Shown piece by piece: positions 8,911 through 17,645 of a stretch of DNA of 44,687 bases. Both the position numbers and the translations under genes were made by a program. The DNA is from Chromatiales bacterium (GTDB lineage Bacteria; Pseudomonadota; Gammaproteobacteria; JAHELT01): positions 1-44,687 of the forward strand of contig JAHELT010000020.1 in NCBI GenBank assembly GCA_024644045.1, given 5' to 3'. The notes under the pieces are model-generated. The model had not been told where the DNA came from. It worked only from the letters and a program-made list of their open reading frames with translations, and made no database searches. How positions within the stretch are numbered: position 1 is the first letter of the stretch; the number at the start of each line of letters is the position of its first letter.

Positions 8911-10326
8911 ATGCCGTTCACACCCGTTGTTCTCACCACTGACGCCCTGCTGTTCCTGCTGCTCGCAGCCGCTGGCGGGTACGCATGGTACGCCCGGCGG
9001 CGGGAGCATCTGCGTGCGCCCTGGCGCCAGGTGGCTCGCAGTCGGCTCGGTATGATGGCCGCAGTAGTGCTCTGCGCTTACCTGCTCGTGGGCATTGCCG
9101 ATTCTTTTCACCTGCGCCTGCGCATCGCACAACCCGACGCGCAGGCGGCGGTTCGCTACTCACCGGAAGTGCTGAGCTTGCTCGATCTCGCGACCGGACA
9201 CCTGCGCGACGCGGTCGAGAAGACCTATTCCGCGCCGTTCGCTGCCACGCTGTACGTGCGCGAAACGGTGACCACGCCCGACGGAACCGTGGCGCGCGTC
9301 TACCCCCGTCTGCGCCACGCCGCCACCCACCTTGACGACCCCGAACGCCAGCGACTCGGTGACGTGCTCGCTACCGCGGCAACCGGCGCGCTTCAGGGTA
9401 TCGCGCTCTGGGCGTTGGCCGTTGCGCTGCTGCTGTACGGGCTCGCACGCAGCGGCAGGGCACGCTGGCGGACAGTGCTCAGGCAAGTGGCGCGTGACGA
9501 ACTCGCGGTGCCCTGGCGCCTGATGTTGATCACCGCGGGTGTACTGATCGCGGGCGCGTTCATGCTTGCCAACCTGAGCTTTACTTACCACGTATTCGGC
9601 ACGGACAAGGTCGGCCAGGACGTTTTCTACCAGACCGTCAAGAGCATCCGCACCGGGCTCCTGATCGGCACGCTGACGACCCTCGTGATGCTGCCATTCG
9701 CCGTGCTCCTCGGTCTTGTCGCAGGCTACTTCGGCCGCTGGGTGGACGATCTGATCCAGTACCTGTACACGACCCTGAATTCGATTCCCGGCGTACTGCT
9801 CATCGCCGCGGGTATTCTTTCACTGCAGGTCTACATGGCCAATCACCCGCAGCGCTTCGAATCGTTCGCCGAAAGCGCCGATCTGCGTCTGCTGTTCCTG
9901 TGCCTGATCCTCGGCGTCACCAGCTGGACGGGATTGTGCCGCCTGCTGCGCGGCGAAACTCTGAAGCTGCGCGAGCTGGAATACGTGCAAGCCGCCACCG
10001 CTTTTGGCGTCCGTCACCTCGGAATACTCACGCGTCATCTGCTGCCGAACGTGATGCACGTGGTCTTCATCACGGTGGCGCTCGATTTCAGCGGGCTGGT
10101 GCTGGCTGAAGCGGTGCTGTCCTACGTCGGCATAGGCGTAGATCCGTCTATGAACAGCTGGGGCAACATGATCAACCAGGCGCGCCTGGAGATGGCGCGC
10201 GAACCCGTTGTCTGGTGGTCCCTGCTCGCCGCCTTCACCTTCATGTTCGCGCTCGTCCTGGCAGCGAACCTGCTCGCCGACGCGATCCGCGATGCCTTCG
10301 ACCCGCGCCTGCGGAGCGTTCCGTGA
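8911..10326 (+). CDS. ABC transporter permease, OppC-type with enlarged N-terminal part
   Basis: A 471-residue permease, about 170 residues longer than usual OppC/DppC proteins. The C-terminal 270 residues are the standard domain (FGTDKVGQDVFYQTVKSIRTGLLIG is cut here to its start FGTDKVGQDVF; EAA loop EYVQAATAFGVRHLGI; last helix before DAFDPRLR). The N-terminal half adds two or three extra membrane helices (about 13-27, 48-65 and 158-180) and an Asp/Arg-rich periplasmic loop between them (about 70-155). That loop may contact the membrane-tethered binding protein. It starts three bases after the OppB-type gene and overlaps the ATPase start by four bases (GTGA). Confidence 0.9.
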   Translation: MPFTPVVLTTDALLFLLLAAAGGYAWYARRREHLRAPWRQVARSRLGMMAAVVLCAYLLVGIADSFHLRLRIAQPDAQAAVRYSPEVLSLLDLATGHLRDAVEKTYSAPFAATLYVRETVTTPDGTVARVYPRLRHAATHLDDPERQRLGDVLATAATGALQGIALWALAVALLLYGLARSGRARWRTVLRQVARDELAVPWRLMLITAGVLIAGAFMLANLSFTYHVFGTDKVGQDVFYQTVKSIRTGLLIGTLTTLVMLPFAVLLGLVAGYFGRWVDDLIQYLYTTLNSIPGVLLIAAGILSLQVYMANHPQRFESFAESADLRLLFLCLILGVTSWTGLCRLLRGETLKLRELEYVQAATAFGVRHLGILTRHLLPNVMHVVFITVALDFSGLVLAEAVLSYVGIGVDPSMNSWGNMINQARLEMAREPVVWWSLLAAFTFMFALVLAANLLADAIRDAFDPRLRSVP

Positions 10327-12341
10327 GCGAGACGCAACCGCTGCTGCGCGTCGAAGACCTGCATACCGGCTTCGGTGTCGAAGAGCACATGGTTCGCGCG
10401 GTGGACGGCGTGACCTTCACGGTCAACCGGGGCGAGGCCTACGCGCTGCTCGGCGAGTCCGGTTGCGGCAAATCGATGACCGCGCTGTCGATTCTCAAGC
10501 TCGTGCCCATGCCGGCGGGACGCATAACGGGAGGACGCGTGTGGCTGGGCGACGAGGATCTGTTGCGCTACCCGGAGGTCGCCATGCGCCGGGTGCGCGG
10601 GCGTCGCGCGGCGATGATCTTTCAGGAACCTATGACCAGCCTCAATCCGGTGGTGACCGTCGGCGGCCAGATTGCAGAGACCGTGATGCATCACAGCCGG
10701 CTGAGCAGCGCCGCGCTACGCGCGCGGGTGCAGGAGTCGCTGTCCGCAGTCGGTATTCCCGATCCCGAACGCCGTGCTCGAGAGTACCCGCACCAGCTGT
10801 CCGGCGGCATGAAACAACGCGTGATGATCGCGATGGCGCTGGCGGCCCGGCCCGACCTGCTGATCGCCGACGAGCCCACCACGGCGCTGGACGTCACCAC
10901 CCAGGCCCAGGTGCTGGAGCTGATCAGCGCCTTGCGGGACGACACCGGCATGGCACTGCTGCTGATCACGCACGACCTCGGCGTGGTGCGGGAAATGGCT
11001 GACCGGATTGGCGTAATGTACGCGGGCCACATTATCGAGGAGGCGCCCGCCGCGGCGTTTTTCTCCGCACCACGCCATCCCTACACCCAAGCGCTGTTCG
11101 AGTCGCTGCCGAGCGCCCGGCACCGCACCGCGCCGCTGGCTACCATCAAGGGCAACGTGCCCCGGCTCGACCGGGTCTTCCCCGGCTGCCGGTTCGCCTC
11201 CCGGTGCACGCACGCCTGGGAACTGTGCGAGACCCACGCACCGCGCTGGGTCGAAACCGGCGCCGGCCATGCAGTGCGCTGTCACCTCGCCGATCCGGCC
11301 GTCACTCGGCCTTCGCCGGTTATGCCGGAACCGCCAGTCAGTGCCGCACGGCCGGGCTCAACCAGTAAGGAGGCGGACAGGCAGGTCCTGGACGTGCGCG
11401 ACCTCGCGGTACATTTCCCTGTCCGCCGCGGTGTGTTCAAGCGTATTGTCGGACACGTCCGCGCCGTGGACGGGGTGAGCTTTTCGGTCCGCCGGGGGCA
11501 GACGCTGGCGCTGGTGGGCGAGTCCGGTTGTGGCAAGACCACGGCGGGCAAGGGCCTCCTCCAGCTCATCGCGCCCACCCGCGGCTCGGTGATGTACGCC
11601 GGCAGCGAGCTCACGCGCCTGCGCGGCGAGGCGCTTCGGCGCCGCCGCGCCGAGTTGCAGATCATCTTCCAGGATCCCTTTTCCTCCATGAACCCGCGGA
11701 TGCTGGTCGCCGATATCATCGAGGAAGGCATGCTCGCACAGGCGGTGGGCGCTAGCGCGGCCCAGCGCCGCCGCCTGATCGACACTCTGCTCGAGGACGT
11801 CGGCCTCCCGGCGGACGCCGGGCGGCGCTACCCGCACGAGTTCTCCGGCGGGCAGCGCCAGCGCATCTGCATCGCCAGGGCCCTCGCGGTGCGGCCGAGC
11901 CTCATCGTCTGCGACGAGCCCACCAGCGCACTCGACGTCTCCGTGCAGGCGCAGATCCTCAATCTGCTGAAGCGACTGCAATCGGAACACGGCCTCGCCT
12001 ACCTGTTCATTACCCATAACATCGCCGTGGTCGCCTATCTGGCCGATACGGTAGCCGTGATGTACCTTGGCAGGCTGGTGGAGGAAGGCCCGGTCGAGGC
12101 GGTGCTGGAATCGCCGAGACATCCGTATACTCAGGCGCTGCTGTCGGCGGTGCCGGCGATCGATTCGCCCGGTGAACAACGGATTCGACTGGGTGGAGAA
12201 CCGCCGTCACCGGCGAACCCGCCAGGCGGCTGCCACTTTCATCCGCGCTGCGCGCACGCGATGCCGGTGTGTCGAGAGCGGTATCCGCCGGTCGTCAGCT
12301 TTAACGGCGCCCATACAGCCCGGTGTTTTCTGTACGAATGA
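10323..12341 (+). CDS. Fused double ATP-binding protein of peptide ABC importer (OppDF fusion)
   Basis: A 672-residue protein holding two complete ABC ATPases. Domain 1: Walker A GESGCGKS at 44-51, signature LSGGMKQR from 159, Walker [14 protein letters not shown]. Domain 2: Walker A GESGCGKT at 399-406, signature FSGGQRQR, Walker [13 protein letters not shown]. Each is followed by the oligopeptide-type C-terminal region with Cys-rich motifs ([18 protein letters not shown]), which in this family can bind an iron-sulphur cluster. It starts at GTG 10323, overlapping the OppC-type stop; a longer upstream frame is incompatible with the permease. Fused versions are known (YejF, GsiA), and one protein can drive the whole transporter. 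Confidence 0.94.
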   Translation: MSETQPLLRVEDLHTGFGVEEHMVRAVDGVTFTVNRGEAYALLGESGCGKSMTALSILKLVPMPAGRITGGRVWLGDEDLLRYPEVAMRRVRGRRAAMIFQEPMTSLNPVVTVGGQIAETVMHHSRLSSAALRARVQESLSAVGIPDPERRAREYPHQLSGGMKQRVMIAMALAARPDLLIADEPTTALDVTTQAQVLELISALRDDTGMALLLITHDLGVVREMADRIGVMYAGHIIEEAPAAAFFSAPRHPYTQALFESLPSARHRTAPLATIKGNVPRLDRVFPGCRFASRCTHAWELCETHAPRWVETGAGHAVRCHLADPAVTRPSPVMPEPPVSAARPGSTSKEADRQVLDVRDLAVHFPVRRGVFKRIVGHVRAVDGVSFSVRRGQTLALVGESGCGKTTAGKGLLQLIAPTRGSVMYAGSELTRLRGEALRRRRAELQIIFQDPFSSMNPRMLVADIIEEGMLAQAVGASAAQRRRLIDTLLEDVGLPADAGRRYPHEFSGGQRQRICIARALAVRPSLIVCDEPTSALDVSVQAQILNLLKRLQSEHGLAYLFITHNIAVVAYLADTVAVMYLGRLVEEGPVEAVLESPRHPYTQALLSAVPAIDSPGEQRIRLGGEPPSPANPPGGCHFHPRCAHAMPVCRERYPPVVSFNGAHTARCFLYE

Positions 12342-12342
12342 C

Positions 12343-12876
12343 ATGAGCCAGACAGTCGCAATCCGTCGGGTGTTCAGCCGCAGGTACGCTGCCGTGTGGG
12401 CGCTCGCCCTGACGGCAGCGAGCGCGATCGCCGAGCCCAAGGCCGTCTCCGGCTACATCGAGCGAGTTACGTTGTTTCCCGGCGGCCTCAACCTGCGCGC
12501 AAAAGTCGATACCGGTGCCAAGCACTCCTCGCTGAACGCGCAGCAGATCCGCAAATTCCGTAGAGGCAATGAGCACTGGGTACGCTTCGCCGTCACCAAC
12601 AGCAAGGGTCGGTCGGTGGTGTTCGAGCGCCCGGTGCTGCGCAGGACCACGATCCGGCGCCACCACGGGCGCAAGCAGGAAAGACCGGTACTCACGCTGG
12701 GCATCTGCCTCGGCGCCACTTACAAAGAGGTGGAGGTCAACCTCGTCGACCGGACCGGCTTCAACTACCAGATGCTCATCGGGCGCAGTTTCCTCAGCGG
12801 CGACTTCGTCGTGGACGTGGACAAGAGCTTCGTGCTGCCGCCGGCCTGCCCTGCGCCACCGGCGCACGGCAGCTGA
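12343..12876 (+). CDS. Exported retropepsin-like aspartic protease (former 'ATP-dependent zinc protease', PF05618)
   Basis: A 177-residue protein with a Sec signal peptide (VWALALTAASAIA, cleavage about residue 30) and a single retropepsin-like domain. The catalytic motif is VDTGAKHSSL (D56-T57-G58); the C-terminal half has the family signature YQMLIGRSFLSGDFVVDVDKSF in shortened form (MLIGR, then DVDKSF). The old zinc-protease name is misleading: the visible active site is of the Asp-Thr-Gly type. It starts one base after the ATPase stop, so it is part of the ABC operon and should act in the periplasm. Relatives often sit with an ATP-grasp ligase and an inactive-transglutaminase/7TM gene; here that 7TM gene is 5 kb away. 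Confidence 0.85.
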   Translation: MSQTVAIRRVFSRRYAAVWALALTAASAIAEPKAVSGYIERVTLFPGGLNLRAKVDTGAKHSSLNAQQIRKFRRGNEHWVRFAVTNSKGRSVVFERPVLRRTTIRRHHGRKQERPVLTLGICLGATYKEVEVNLVDRTGFNYQMLIGRSFLSGDFVVDVDKSFVLPPACPAPPAHGS

Positions 12877-13000
12877 TCGGGGCGCGCTGCAGGCCAGTTG
12901 TCCGTCAGCCGCCGCAGGGCGAGCACGATTCCAAGCGTATCTCCCACCGTATCGCCGGGTCGGCGCGATGCAGCATCTGGGCGCGTGATCATCGCTGCCC

Positions 13001-13025
13001 GTTCGATCACAAGCCCTGATCGAAC
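13001..13025. promoter_or_regulatory. Perfect 8-bp inverted repeat upstream of the sigma factor gene
   Basis: GTTCGATC (13001-13008) and GATCGAAC (13018-13025) form a perfect inverted repeat around a nine-base spacer, 100 bases before the sigma-factor start and 125 after the protease stop. It is not followed by a T-run, so an operator is as likely as a terminator. A possible sigma-70 promoter lies just downstream (TTGTAC about 13042, TTTAAT about 13066). Confidence 0.35.
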
Positions 13026-13125
13026 AGGCCAAAAACTTTTGTTGTACAGGGTCGGAGGCCGGCCTTTTAATCGCGCCCCCGACGCCCGACATGGGGCGGC
13101 GAGCTACACGAACGAGGCCGGCATC

Positions 13126-14004
13126 ATGACCAGCGCATTGACCAGCAAGACCTCGCTGCCGACGCTCAGCGCAGGGTCGCTCGATGACTTCATCCGGAGC
13201 GTCAGTCGAATACGCCTGCTCAGCGCCGCGCAGGAGCGGGAGTATGCGGTGCGCTGGCGTGGAGACGGCGACGTTGAAGCGGCACGCAGCCTCGTGCTGT
13301 CGCACTTGCCGCTGGTGCTTTCGACGGCGCGCGGGTTTCTCGGCTACGGCTTGCCTTACGCAGACTTGATCCAGGAAGGCACCGTCGGGCTTATGAAGGC
13401 GGTAAGACACTTCGATCCAGCACGCGGTGTCAGGCTCGCAAGCTATGCAGTGCACTGGGTACGCGCAGCGATTCAGGAGTACGTCCTGAGCAACTGGCGC
13501 CTGGTCAAAGCCGCGAAAACCAAGGCAGGCCGCAAGCTGTTCTTCAGCCTGCGATCGGTCAAACAGCACCTGGAATGGTTGAGCGAGCACGAGATCGAAG
13601 CGCTGTCCCACGCATTGGACGTCACACCGCAAGCGCTGCGCAGCATCGAGGCGCACCTTTACGGCAGCGATGTCAGCGCCTTGCCCGCGGGCGATCAGCC
13701 GGACAACGGTGAGGTCGCGCCGCGGCGGCGCGAGCTGATAGATGATTCGCCCGATCCGTGCGGCGTACTGGAGGATGAGCAGTGGAACACGCACCGACAC
13801 CAGGCGCTGCGCGCCGCCATCGCCACGCTGGCGCCCAGAGACCGGGAGATCATCGAGCGCCGCTGGCTGTGTGAGGATTCGCTGACGCTGCGCGAGCTCG
13901 CGGAGCGGTTCGGTATCACAGCCGAACGGGTGCGGCAGCTGGAAAAGCGCGCAATGAGGCAACTCGCGTGCCGGCTACACGGCACCGTGGCTTTATCCGC
14001 CTGA
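13126..14004 (+). CDS. rpoH: RNA polymerase sigma factor, RpoH (sigma-32) type
   Basis: A 292-residue sigma factor aligned along its whole length with E. coli RpoH. Region 2 has GYGLPYADLIQEGTVGLMKA and SYAVHWVRAAIQEYV (about 74-120); the RpoH-specific box is intact as GRKLFFSLR (135-143); region 4.2 has LRELAERFGITAERVRQLEK. Start ATG 13126 has GAGG at the right distance and removes an unsupported upstream extension. It heads a group of chaperone and protease genes, one with a near-consensus sigma-32 promoter, so it may be a local or second heat-shock sigma. Whether this is the only RpoH of the genome cannot be seen. The 3' end converges with the MscS gene. Confidence 0.93.
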   Translation: MTSALTSKTSLPTLSAGSLDDFIRSVSRIRLLSAAQEREYAVRWRGDGDVEAARSLVLSHLPLVLSTARGFLGYGLPYADLIQEGTVGLMKAVRHFDPARGVRLASYAVHWVRAAIQEYVLSNWRLVKAAKTKAGRKLFFSLRSVKQHLEWLSEHEIEALSHALDVTPQALRSIEAHLYGSDVSALPAGDQPDNGEVAPRRRELIDDSPDPCGVLEDEQWNTHRHQALRAAIATLAPRDREIIERRWLCEDSLTLRELAERFGITAERVRQLEKRAMRQLACRLHGTVALSA

Positions 14005-14023
14005 CCGCCGCTGGCGCCCCGGT

Positions 14024-14050
14024 GCGCGCGCGGCACGAGAATTCGCGCGC
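14024..14050. terminator. GC hairpin between convergent genes
   Basis: GCGCGCG (14024-14030) can pair with CGCGCGC (14044-14050) around a 13-base loop. It lies in the 47-base gap between the convergent sigma-factor and MscS stops. There is no U-tract, so it would be a weak or Rho-assisted bidirectional stop. Confidence 0.3.
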
Positions 14051-14051
14051 C

Positions 14052-14912
14052 TCAGTCGGGTGACACTTGCGCCTCGGATTCAACCACGCGCACCGGAAAT
14101 GGTTCGCTGGCACTGCCCGCGTAAAGGCTGCGGTGCGGAAACGGGATCTCAATGCCGGCGGCGTCGAACGCGCGTTTGATCTCTTCGTGGATGGTGTTAC
14201 GCAGCTCCAGGAAGTTGTCACGCGTGGCCCACACCGAGAACTGAATGTTCAGCGAGGATTCGCCGAAGCCCTGGAAGATGAACAGCGGTTTCGGTTCCTC
14301 CAGACAGAGCGGGTTGCTGTCCGCCACGTCAAACAGGACCTCGCGCGCGCGGGCAATGTCCTCCTTGTAGGCAATGCCAATCTGCAGGTCGTAGCGGCGG
14401 ATGGGGAACCGGGTCAGGGTCTTGACCTCGCTCTTGATCACCGACTCATTGGGGATCCGTACGTACAGGTTATCGAACGTGCGTAACTTCACCGATAACA
14501 GGTCTACCGACAGCACTTCGCCTGTGGTGGTGCCGATGGTAATCACGTCGCCGACCACGAACGGCCGCTCGGCGAGCAGAAACAGGCCACTGATCACGTT
14601 TGAGGCCGAGGTCTGCGAGGCAAATCCAAGTGCCACTGAGGCAATGCCGGCGGCCCCGAGCAGCACGTTCAGACTGAAGCCCAGCTCGCGCAAGGCTGAC
14701 ATCAGAAACAGCGCGAGCACTACATAGTAGGCGCCGCGGCGCAGGATGAGCGTCTGATGTTCGGTCAAGCGCGCGGAACCGACGCGCGACGAGACGGCGC
14801 TCGCGAGGCGCGCAAGCACGAAACCCGCGACGATGTACGACGCCGCGCGGATGGCTGCGGCGACGCGCTCGACATTCAACCAGTCCAGATCCAAGGTCAT
14901 CCATTCAGGCAT
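14052..14912 (-). CDS. Small-conductance mechanosensitive channel (MscS family)
   Basis: A 286-residue protein with MscS size and order: three N-terminal membrane helices (about 22-42, 62-80, 86-120), the pore-lining TM3 with small residues (GIASVALGFASQTSASNVISG), then the beta domain (PFVVGDVITIG, TTGEVLSVDLLSVKLRTFDN) and the alpha/beta C-terminal cage. Such channels release solutes on membrane stretch during hypo-osmotic shock. It lies downstream of the DUF432-like gene on the same strand (18 bases), in the same direction as cbpM and cbpA, so it may share their heat-shock promoter. Confidence 0.94.
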   Translation of the reverse strand: MPEWMTLDLDWLNVERVAAAIRAASYIVAGFVLARLASAVSSRVGSARLTEHQTLILRRGAYYVVLALFLMSALRELGFSLNVLLGAAGIASVALGFASQTSASNVISGLFLLAERPFVVGDVITIGTTTGEVLSVDLLSVKLRTFDNLYVRIPNESVIKSEVKTLTRFPIRRYDLQIGIAYKEDIARAREVLFDVADSNPLCLEEPKPLFIFQGFGESSLNIQFSVWATRDNFLELRNTIHEEIKRAFDAAGIEIPFPHRSLYAGSASEPFPVRVVESEAQVSPD

Positions 14913-14930
14913 GGCAAGGTCTCCTGTGAG

Positions 14931-15734
14931 TCAACCGAACAGCGCGGACAGCGCGCGCCGCAGCACGGGTTCATTGGACTTTTCACGCGGCCCGCTGACC
15001 GGCACGGCGCGTTCGACCTGCGACGGCAGTCCCCTGTCCAGGGTGAGCGAGGCCGCCGCCGTATCGCCTTCGCAGCGTACCTCGACATCCTGGGTCCACA
15101 GTGCATGTGCGCGATCTTCGAACAACGACAAGTAGGGCACGGGCAGACTGAGTCGTTCGAGCCGCAGGCTGCTCGCGGCTTCGTTGCTGATTCGTAAACA
15201 CGTTAGGGCCCGGTGCATGCGCAGCACAACCTCTGCGATGCGCATGTGCCCACGGGTATGGCTCGCGTAACACAGCTCGCCGCTGCGGGTATTCCTTCCA
15301 AACCAGGTGTCCGACGGCCGCACGATGGGCAGTTCCAGCAGGCTCACGCCGGCGTCGCCGGCCTGAATGCCTACCCACAAGGGCGTGCTGATGAACAGCG
15401 TGGCGCTTTCTCCGGCCGGCAGCGTGAAGGGCGATACCGGACGCACGACCACCGACCGGTCGGCAAGCAGCGGTACGAGCACCAGAGACTGCTCGGTATG
15501 GCGGCACGCGTGGCGCTCGACGTTGTCCCAACCCTGCAACGTCTCGGGGCAATCAGCGACTGACCAGTTCGTCGCTTCCTCCTGCGTTTGTTCGCGGCGC
15601 CATGCGATGCGCCACTCGTCTGACAACCGGCGCACGGCGAGCTGGAGTTGCCCCAGCGTCCAGCACTTCGCTTCGCCGTCGGCAAGCGTGTAGTCGCCCC
15701 ACCAGGTATCCGGGCCTCTTTCGCTAGTGCTCAC
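14931..15734 (-). CDS. DUF432-like protein
   Basis: A 267-residue soluble protein starting at GTG 15734, 16 bases after cbpM; an upstream extension would run into cbpM. I match it, from memory of the family and not by search, to DUF432. Typical stretches are ADRSVVVRPVSPFTLPAGES, LFISTPLWVGI, RPSDTWFGRNTRSGELCYAS and LSLPVPYLSLF. It looks beta-rich and has no signal peptide or membrane helix. DUF432 genes are often next to MscS genes, as here, which hints at a regulator or partner of the channel. Function unproven. Confidence 0.7.
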   Translation of the reverse strand: MSTSERGPDTWWGDYTLADGEAKCWTLGQLQLAVRRLSDEWRIAWRREQTQEEATNWSVADCPETLQGWDNVERHACRHTEQSLVLVPLLADRSVVVRPVSPFTLPAGESATLFISTPLWVGIQAGDAGVSLLELPIVRPSDTWFGRNTRSGELCYASHTRGHMRIAEVVLRMHRALTCLRISNEAASSLRLERLSLPVPYLSLFEDRAHALWTQDVEVRCEGDTAAASLTLDRGLPSQVERAVPVSGPREKSNEPVLRRALSALFG

Positions 15735-15750
15735 GTCAACCGCGGCGCGA

Positions 15751-16071
15751 TCAGTCCGGCCAGTCCGCAGACAGGCGGTGCACCCGCCGGCGCAGCTCGT
15801 CGATTTCTTCCAACAGCTCCAGCGCCAGCGCGGCACCCGGCAGATTCACCCTGAGATCGTTCTGCAAACGCAACGCCGTCTGCACACGTACGAGGTTCGC
15901 GCCGGTGAAACGCCAGTTGTCGGGGCCGCCACCGAGCGGCTCGACCACACCCTCCGCAACCATGTCGATCACCGTTTCAGCACTGATGCAACACGTACGG
16001 CAAACGTCGCTGAGGCTGAACTCGATGCGCTCGTCCAGCACCTGGACTGTCGTCAGGCGGATAACGGCCAT
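15751..16071 (-). CDS. cbpM: Chaperone modulator CbpM
   Basis: A 106-residue MerR-like single-domain protein. It has the CbpM pattern: short beta start (MAVIRLTT), a central helix-turn-helix region with Cys-rich DVCRTCCISAETVIDMV and GVVEPLGGGPDNWRF, then a long C-terminal helix (LELLEEIDELRRRVHRL). In E. coli CbpM binds the J-domain of CbpA and blocks its co-chaperone and DNA-binding activities. It begins four bases after the cbpA stop, the usual cbpA-cbpM order, so the two are co-expressed. Confidence 0.92.
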   Translation of the reverse strand: MAVIRLTTVQVLDERIEFSLSDVCRTCCISAETVIDMVAEGVVEPLGGGPDNWRFTGANLVRVQTALRLQNDLRVNLPGAALALELLEEIDELRRRVHRLSADWPD

Positions 16072-16075
16072 CGCC

Positions 16076-17014
16076 TCAGGCCTCCAGTTCCGCGCGCGGA
16101 TTCAGCGGCGCCGCCTCGGCGAGACGCCGGTACAGCGACTCCAGCTCGGGCGTGTCCGCGCCGGGCGTGACGATCTTCAGCACTGCGTACTGGTCGCCCG
16201 GCGGATTACCGGGTAGCCCGCGTTCTTTCAGACGCAGCTTGCGCCCGGTCTGCGAGCCCTTCGGGATTTTCAGATCCACGGCGCCGCCGAGGGTCGGGAC
16301 TTTTACGCTCGCGCCCAGGGCGGCTTCCCAGGGCGTGACCGGCAGATCGAGATAGATGTCGCGCCGCTCGGGGCGAAACAGGCGATGGCGCAGAATGTCG
16401 ACGATGAAGTACAGATCGCCCTGTGGCGCGCCGCCCATGCCCGGCGCACCCTGCCCGGCAACTCGGATGCGCTGCCCCTCGATCACGCCGGCGGGAATCT
16501 TGACGCTCAGAGTCCGATCCCGGGTCACGATGCGTCCTTTGGCGTCGAGTTCGGGGACAGCGAGACTGACCCTGCGCGTCGTGCCACGGTACGCTTCTTC
16601 GAGCGAAATCGTGACCCGCACCTGCCGATCCTCGCCCGGCATCTGGACGTTATGACGCGCGCCGCGCGAATGCCGTGCGGCTCCGCCGAACAGGGCATCG
16701 AAAAAGTCGCTGAAGTCCGAAGCGCCGGTGAACCCGCCGTCGCCAAAGACGAAGTCCCGCTCCCAGTTCGGCGGCGGCTGAAACTCTTCACCGGCCTGGC
16801 GCCCACTGGCGAGCCCGTCGTAGGCCGCGCGCTTTTCCGGATCCTTGAGCACCTCGTAGGCTTCGCCGACCTCCTTGAAGCGCGCCTCCGCATCGGCCTC
16901 CTTGCTCACGTCCGGGTGGTACTTGCGGGCGAGCCGCCGGTAGGCGCGCTTGATCTCGTCCTGCGAGGCGTCGCGCTGTACGCCGATGATCTCGTAGTAA
17001 TCCTTGAACTTCAT
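16076..17014 (-). CDS. cbpA: DnaJ-family co-chaperone CbpA
   Basis: A 312-residue class-B J-protein. The J-domain spans residues 1-70 with the HPD triad at 33-35, which stimulates DnaK ATPase. It is followed by a Gly/Phe-rich linker (about 85-120, FGDGGFTGASDFSDFFDALFGG in short form FSDFFDALFGG) and two beta-barrel substrate-binding domains (IPAGVIEGQRIRVAGQG; IPKGSQTGRKLRLKERG). It lacks the DnaJ zinc-finger, which separates CbpA from DnaJ. Start ATG 17014 is set by the conserved MKFKDYYEIIGV beginning. Upstream is a near-consensus sigma-32 promoter, so expression should rise on heat shock. CbpM follows directly. Confidence 0.95.
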   Translation of the reverse strand: MKFKDYYEIIGVQRDASQDEIKRAYRRLARKYHPDVSKEADAEARFKEVGEAYEVLKDPEKRAAYDGLASGRQAGEEFQPPPNWERDFVFGDGGFTGASDFSDFFDALFGGAARHSRGARHNVQMPGEDRQVRVTISLEEAYRGTTRRVSLAVPELDAKGRIVTRDRTLSVKIPAGVIEGQRIRVAGQGAPGMGGAPQGDLYFIVDILRHRLFRPERRDIYLDLPVTPWEAALGASVKVPTLGGAVDLKIPKGSQTGRKLRLKERGLPGNPPGDQYAVLKIVTPGADTPELESLYRRLAEAAPLNPRAELEA

Positions 17015-17092
17015 CGTTGTAATGCCGTGATCCTGGGTTTTGTGCAACCGTCGCGGGAGCAAGGGTGCGCTGCCGGCTGTCCGAATACCAGG

Positions 17093-17123
17093 AGATGGGG
17101 TGAACTCGACCCGGTTTCAAGGA
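17093..17123 (-). promoter_or_regulatory. Sigma-32 (heat-shock) promoter of cbpA
   Basis: Read on the minus strand: -35 CCTTGAAA with core CTTGAA at 17121-17116, a 15-base spacer, and -10 CCCCATCT starting at 17100 (core CCCCAT at 17100-17095). This matches the enterobacterial RpoH consensus (CTTGAA, 13-17 bases, CCCCATnT). It leaves a leader of about 70 bases before cbpA and would serve cbpA-cbpM and perhaps the DUF432-like and MscS genes. Confidence 0.8.
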
Positions 17124-17152
17124 TCCGGAGTCGATTGGAGCGGCTGGCGAAG

Positions 17153-17617
17153 TCATTCCTCGTCGGGTTCCGGCCCCGCCAAGCGCAACCGGAACTCGAG
17201 TCGCCGGCCCGGTGTCAGGTACACCCGCACACCGACCTTGTTGCTGTCGTAATCCGGGTCCACCTCCACACTGGCTGCGGGCTTCGGCGCGGGGCTGTCC
17301 GCTTCCAGCACTTCGATCCCGTGGACGCTGGCAGGCTCGACGGGGATCTCGACCTCGATGACCTGTTGCGCCCCGTCTTCCGACAGGTAGGAATCGCGAA
17401 CGACGGCACCGAGTTCGTCGCCCACGTGCCCAGGCTCATTGATCAGCACCCCGGTAGTACGCCCGGCAGTGGATTGGCAGGCGGCGGCGGCAACGACTGC
17501 GGTAACGACAGCGGCACGCGCCGCGATCGATAAACACGACCGGCAGCAACAGGCGATCCGGTACCGCCACCGCCCAGCGGGGACGCGGGTCGATTTAACA
17601 ATGTCATTCATGCGCAT
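17153..17617 (-). CDS. Putative lipoprotein of unknown function
   Basis: A 154-residue protein. A long basic N-terminal region precedes a hydrophobic stretch ending in a lipobox-like VVAAAAC (Cys about residue 47), so export and lipidation are likely; an internal start would shorten the leader. The mature part is acidic, rich in beta-type sequence (VIEVEIPVEP, RRLEFRLRLAG) and carries no enzyme motif that I recognise. It starts 28 bases after the inactive-transglutaminase/7TM gene on the same strand and probably forms an operon with it, in the place where relatives often have the retropepsin-like gene. Confidence 0.65.
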   Translation of the reverse strand: MRMNDIVKSTRVPAGRWRYRIACCCRSCLSIAARAAVVTAVVAAAACQSTAGRTTGVLINEPGHVGDELGAVVRDSYLSEDGAQQVIEVEIPVEPASVHGIEVLEADSPAPKPAASVEVDPDYDSNKVGVRVYLTPGRRLEFRLRLAGPEPDEE

Positions 17618-17645
17618 TCAATCCACGACTACGCTGCGGGAACAA

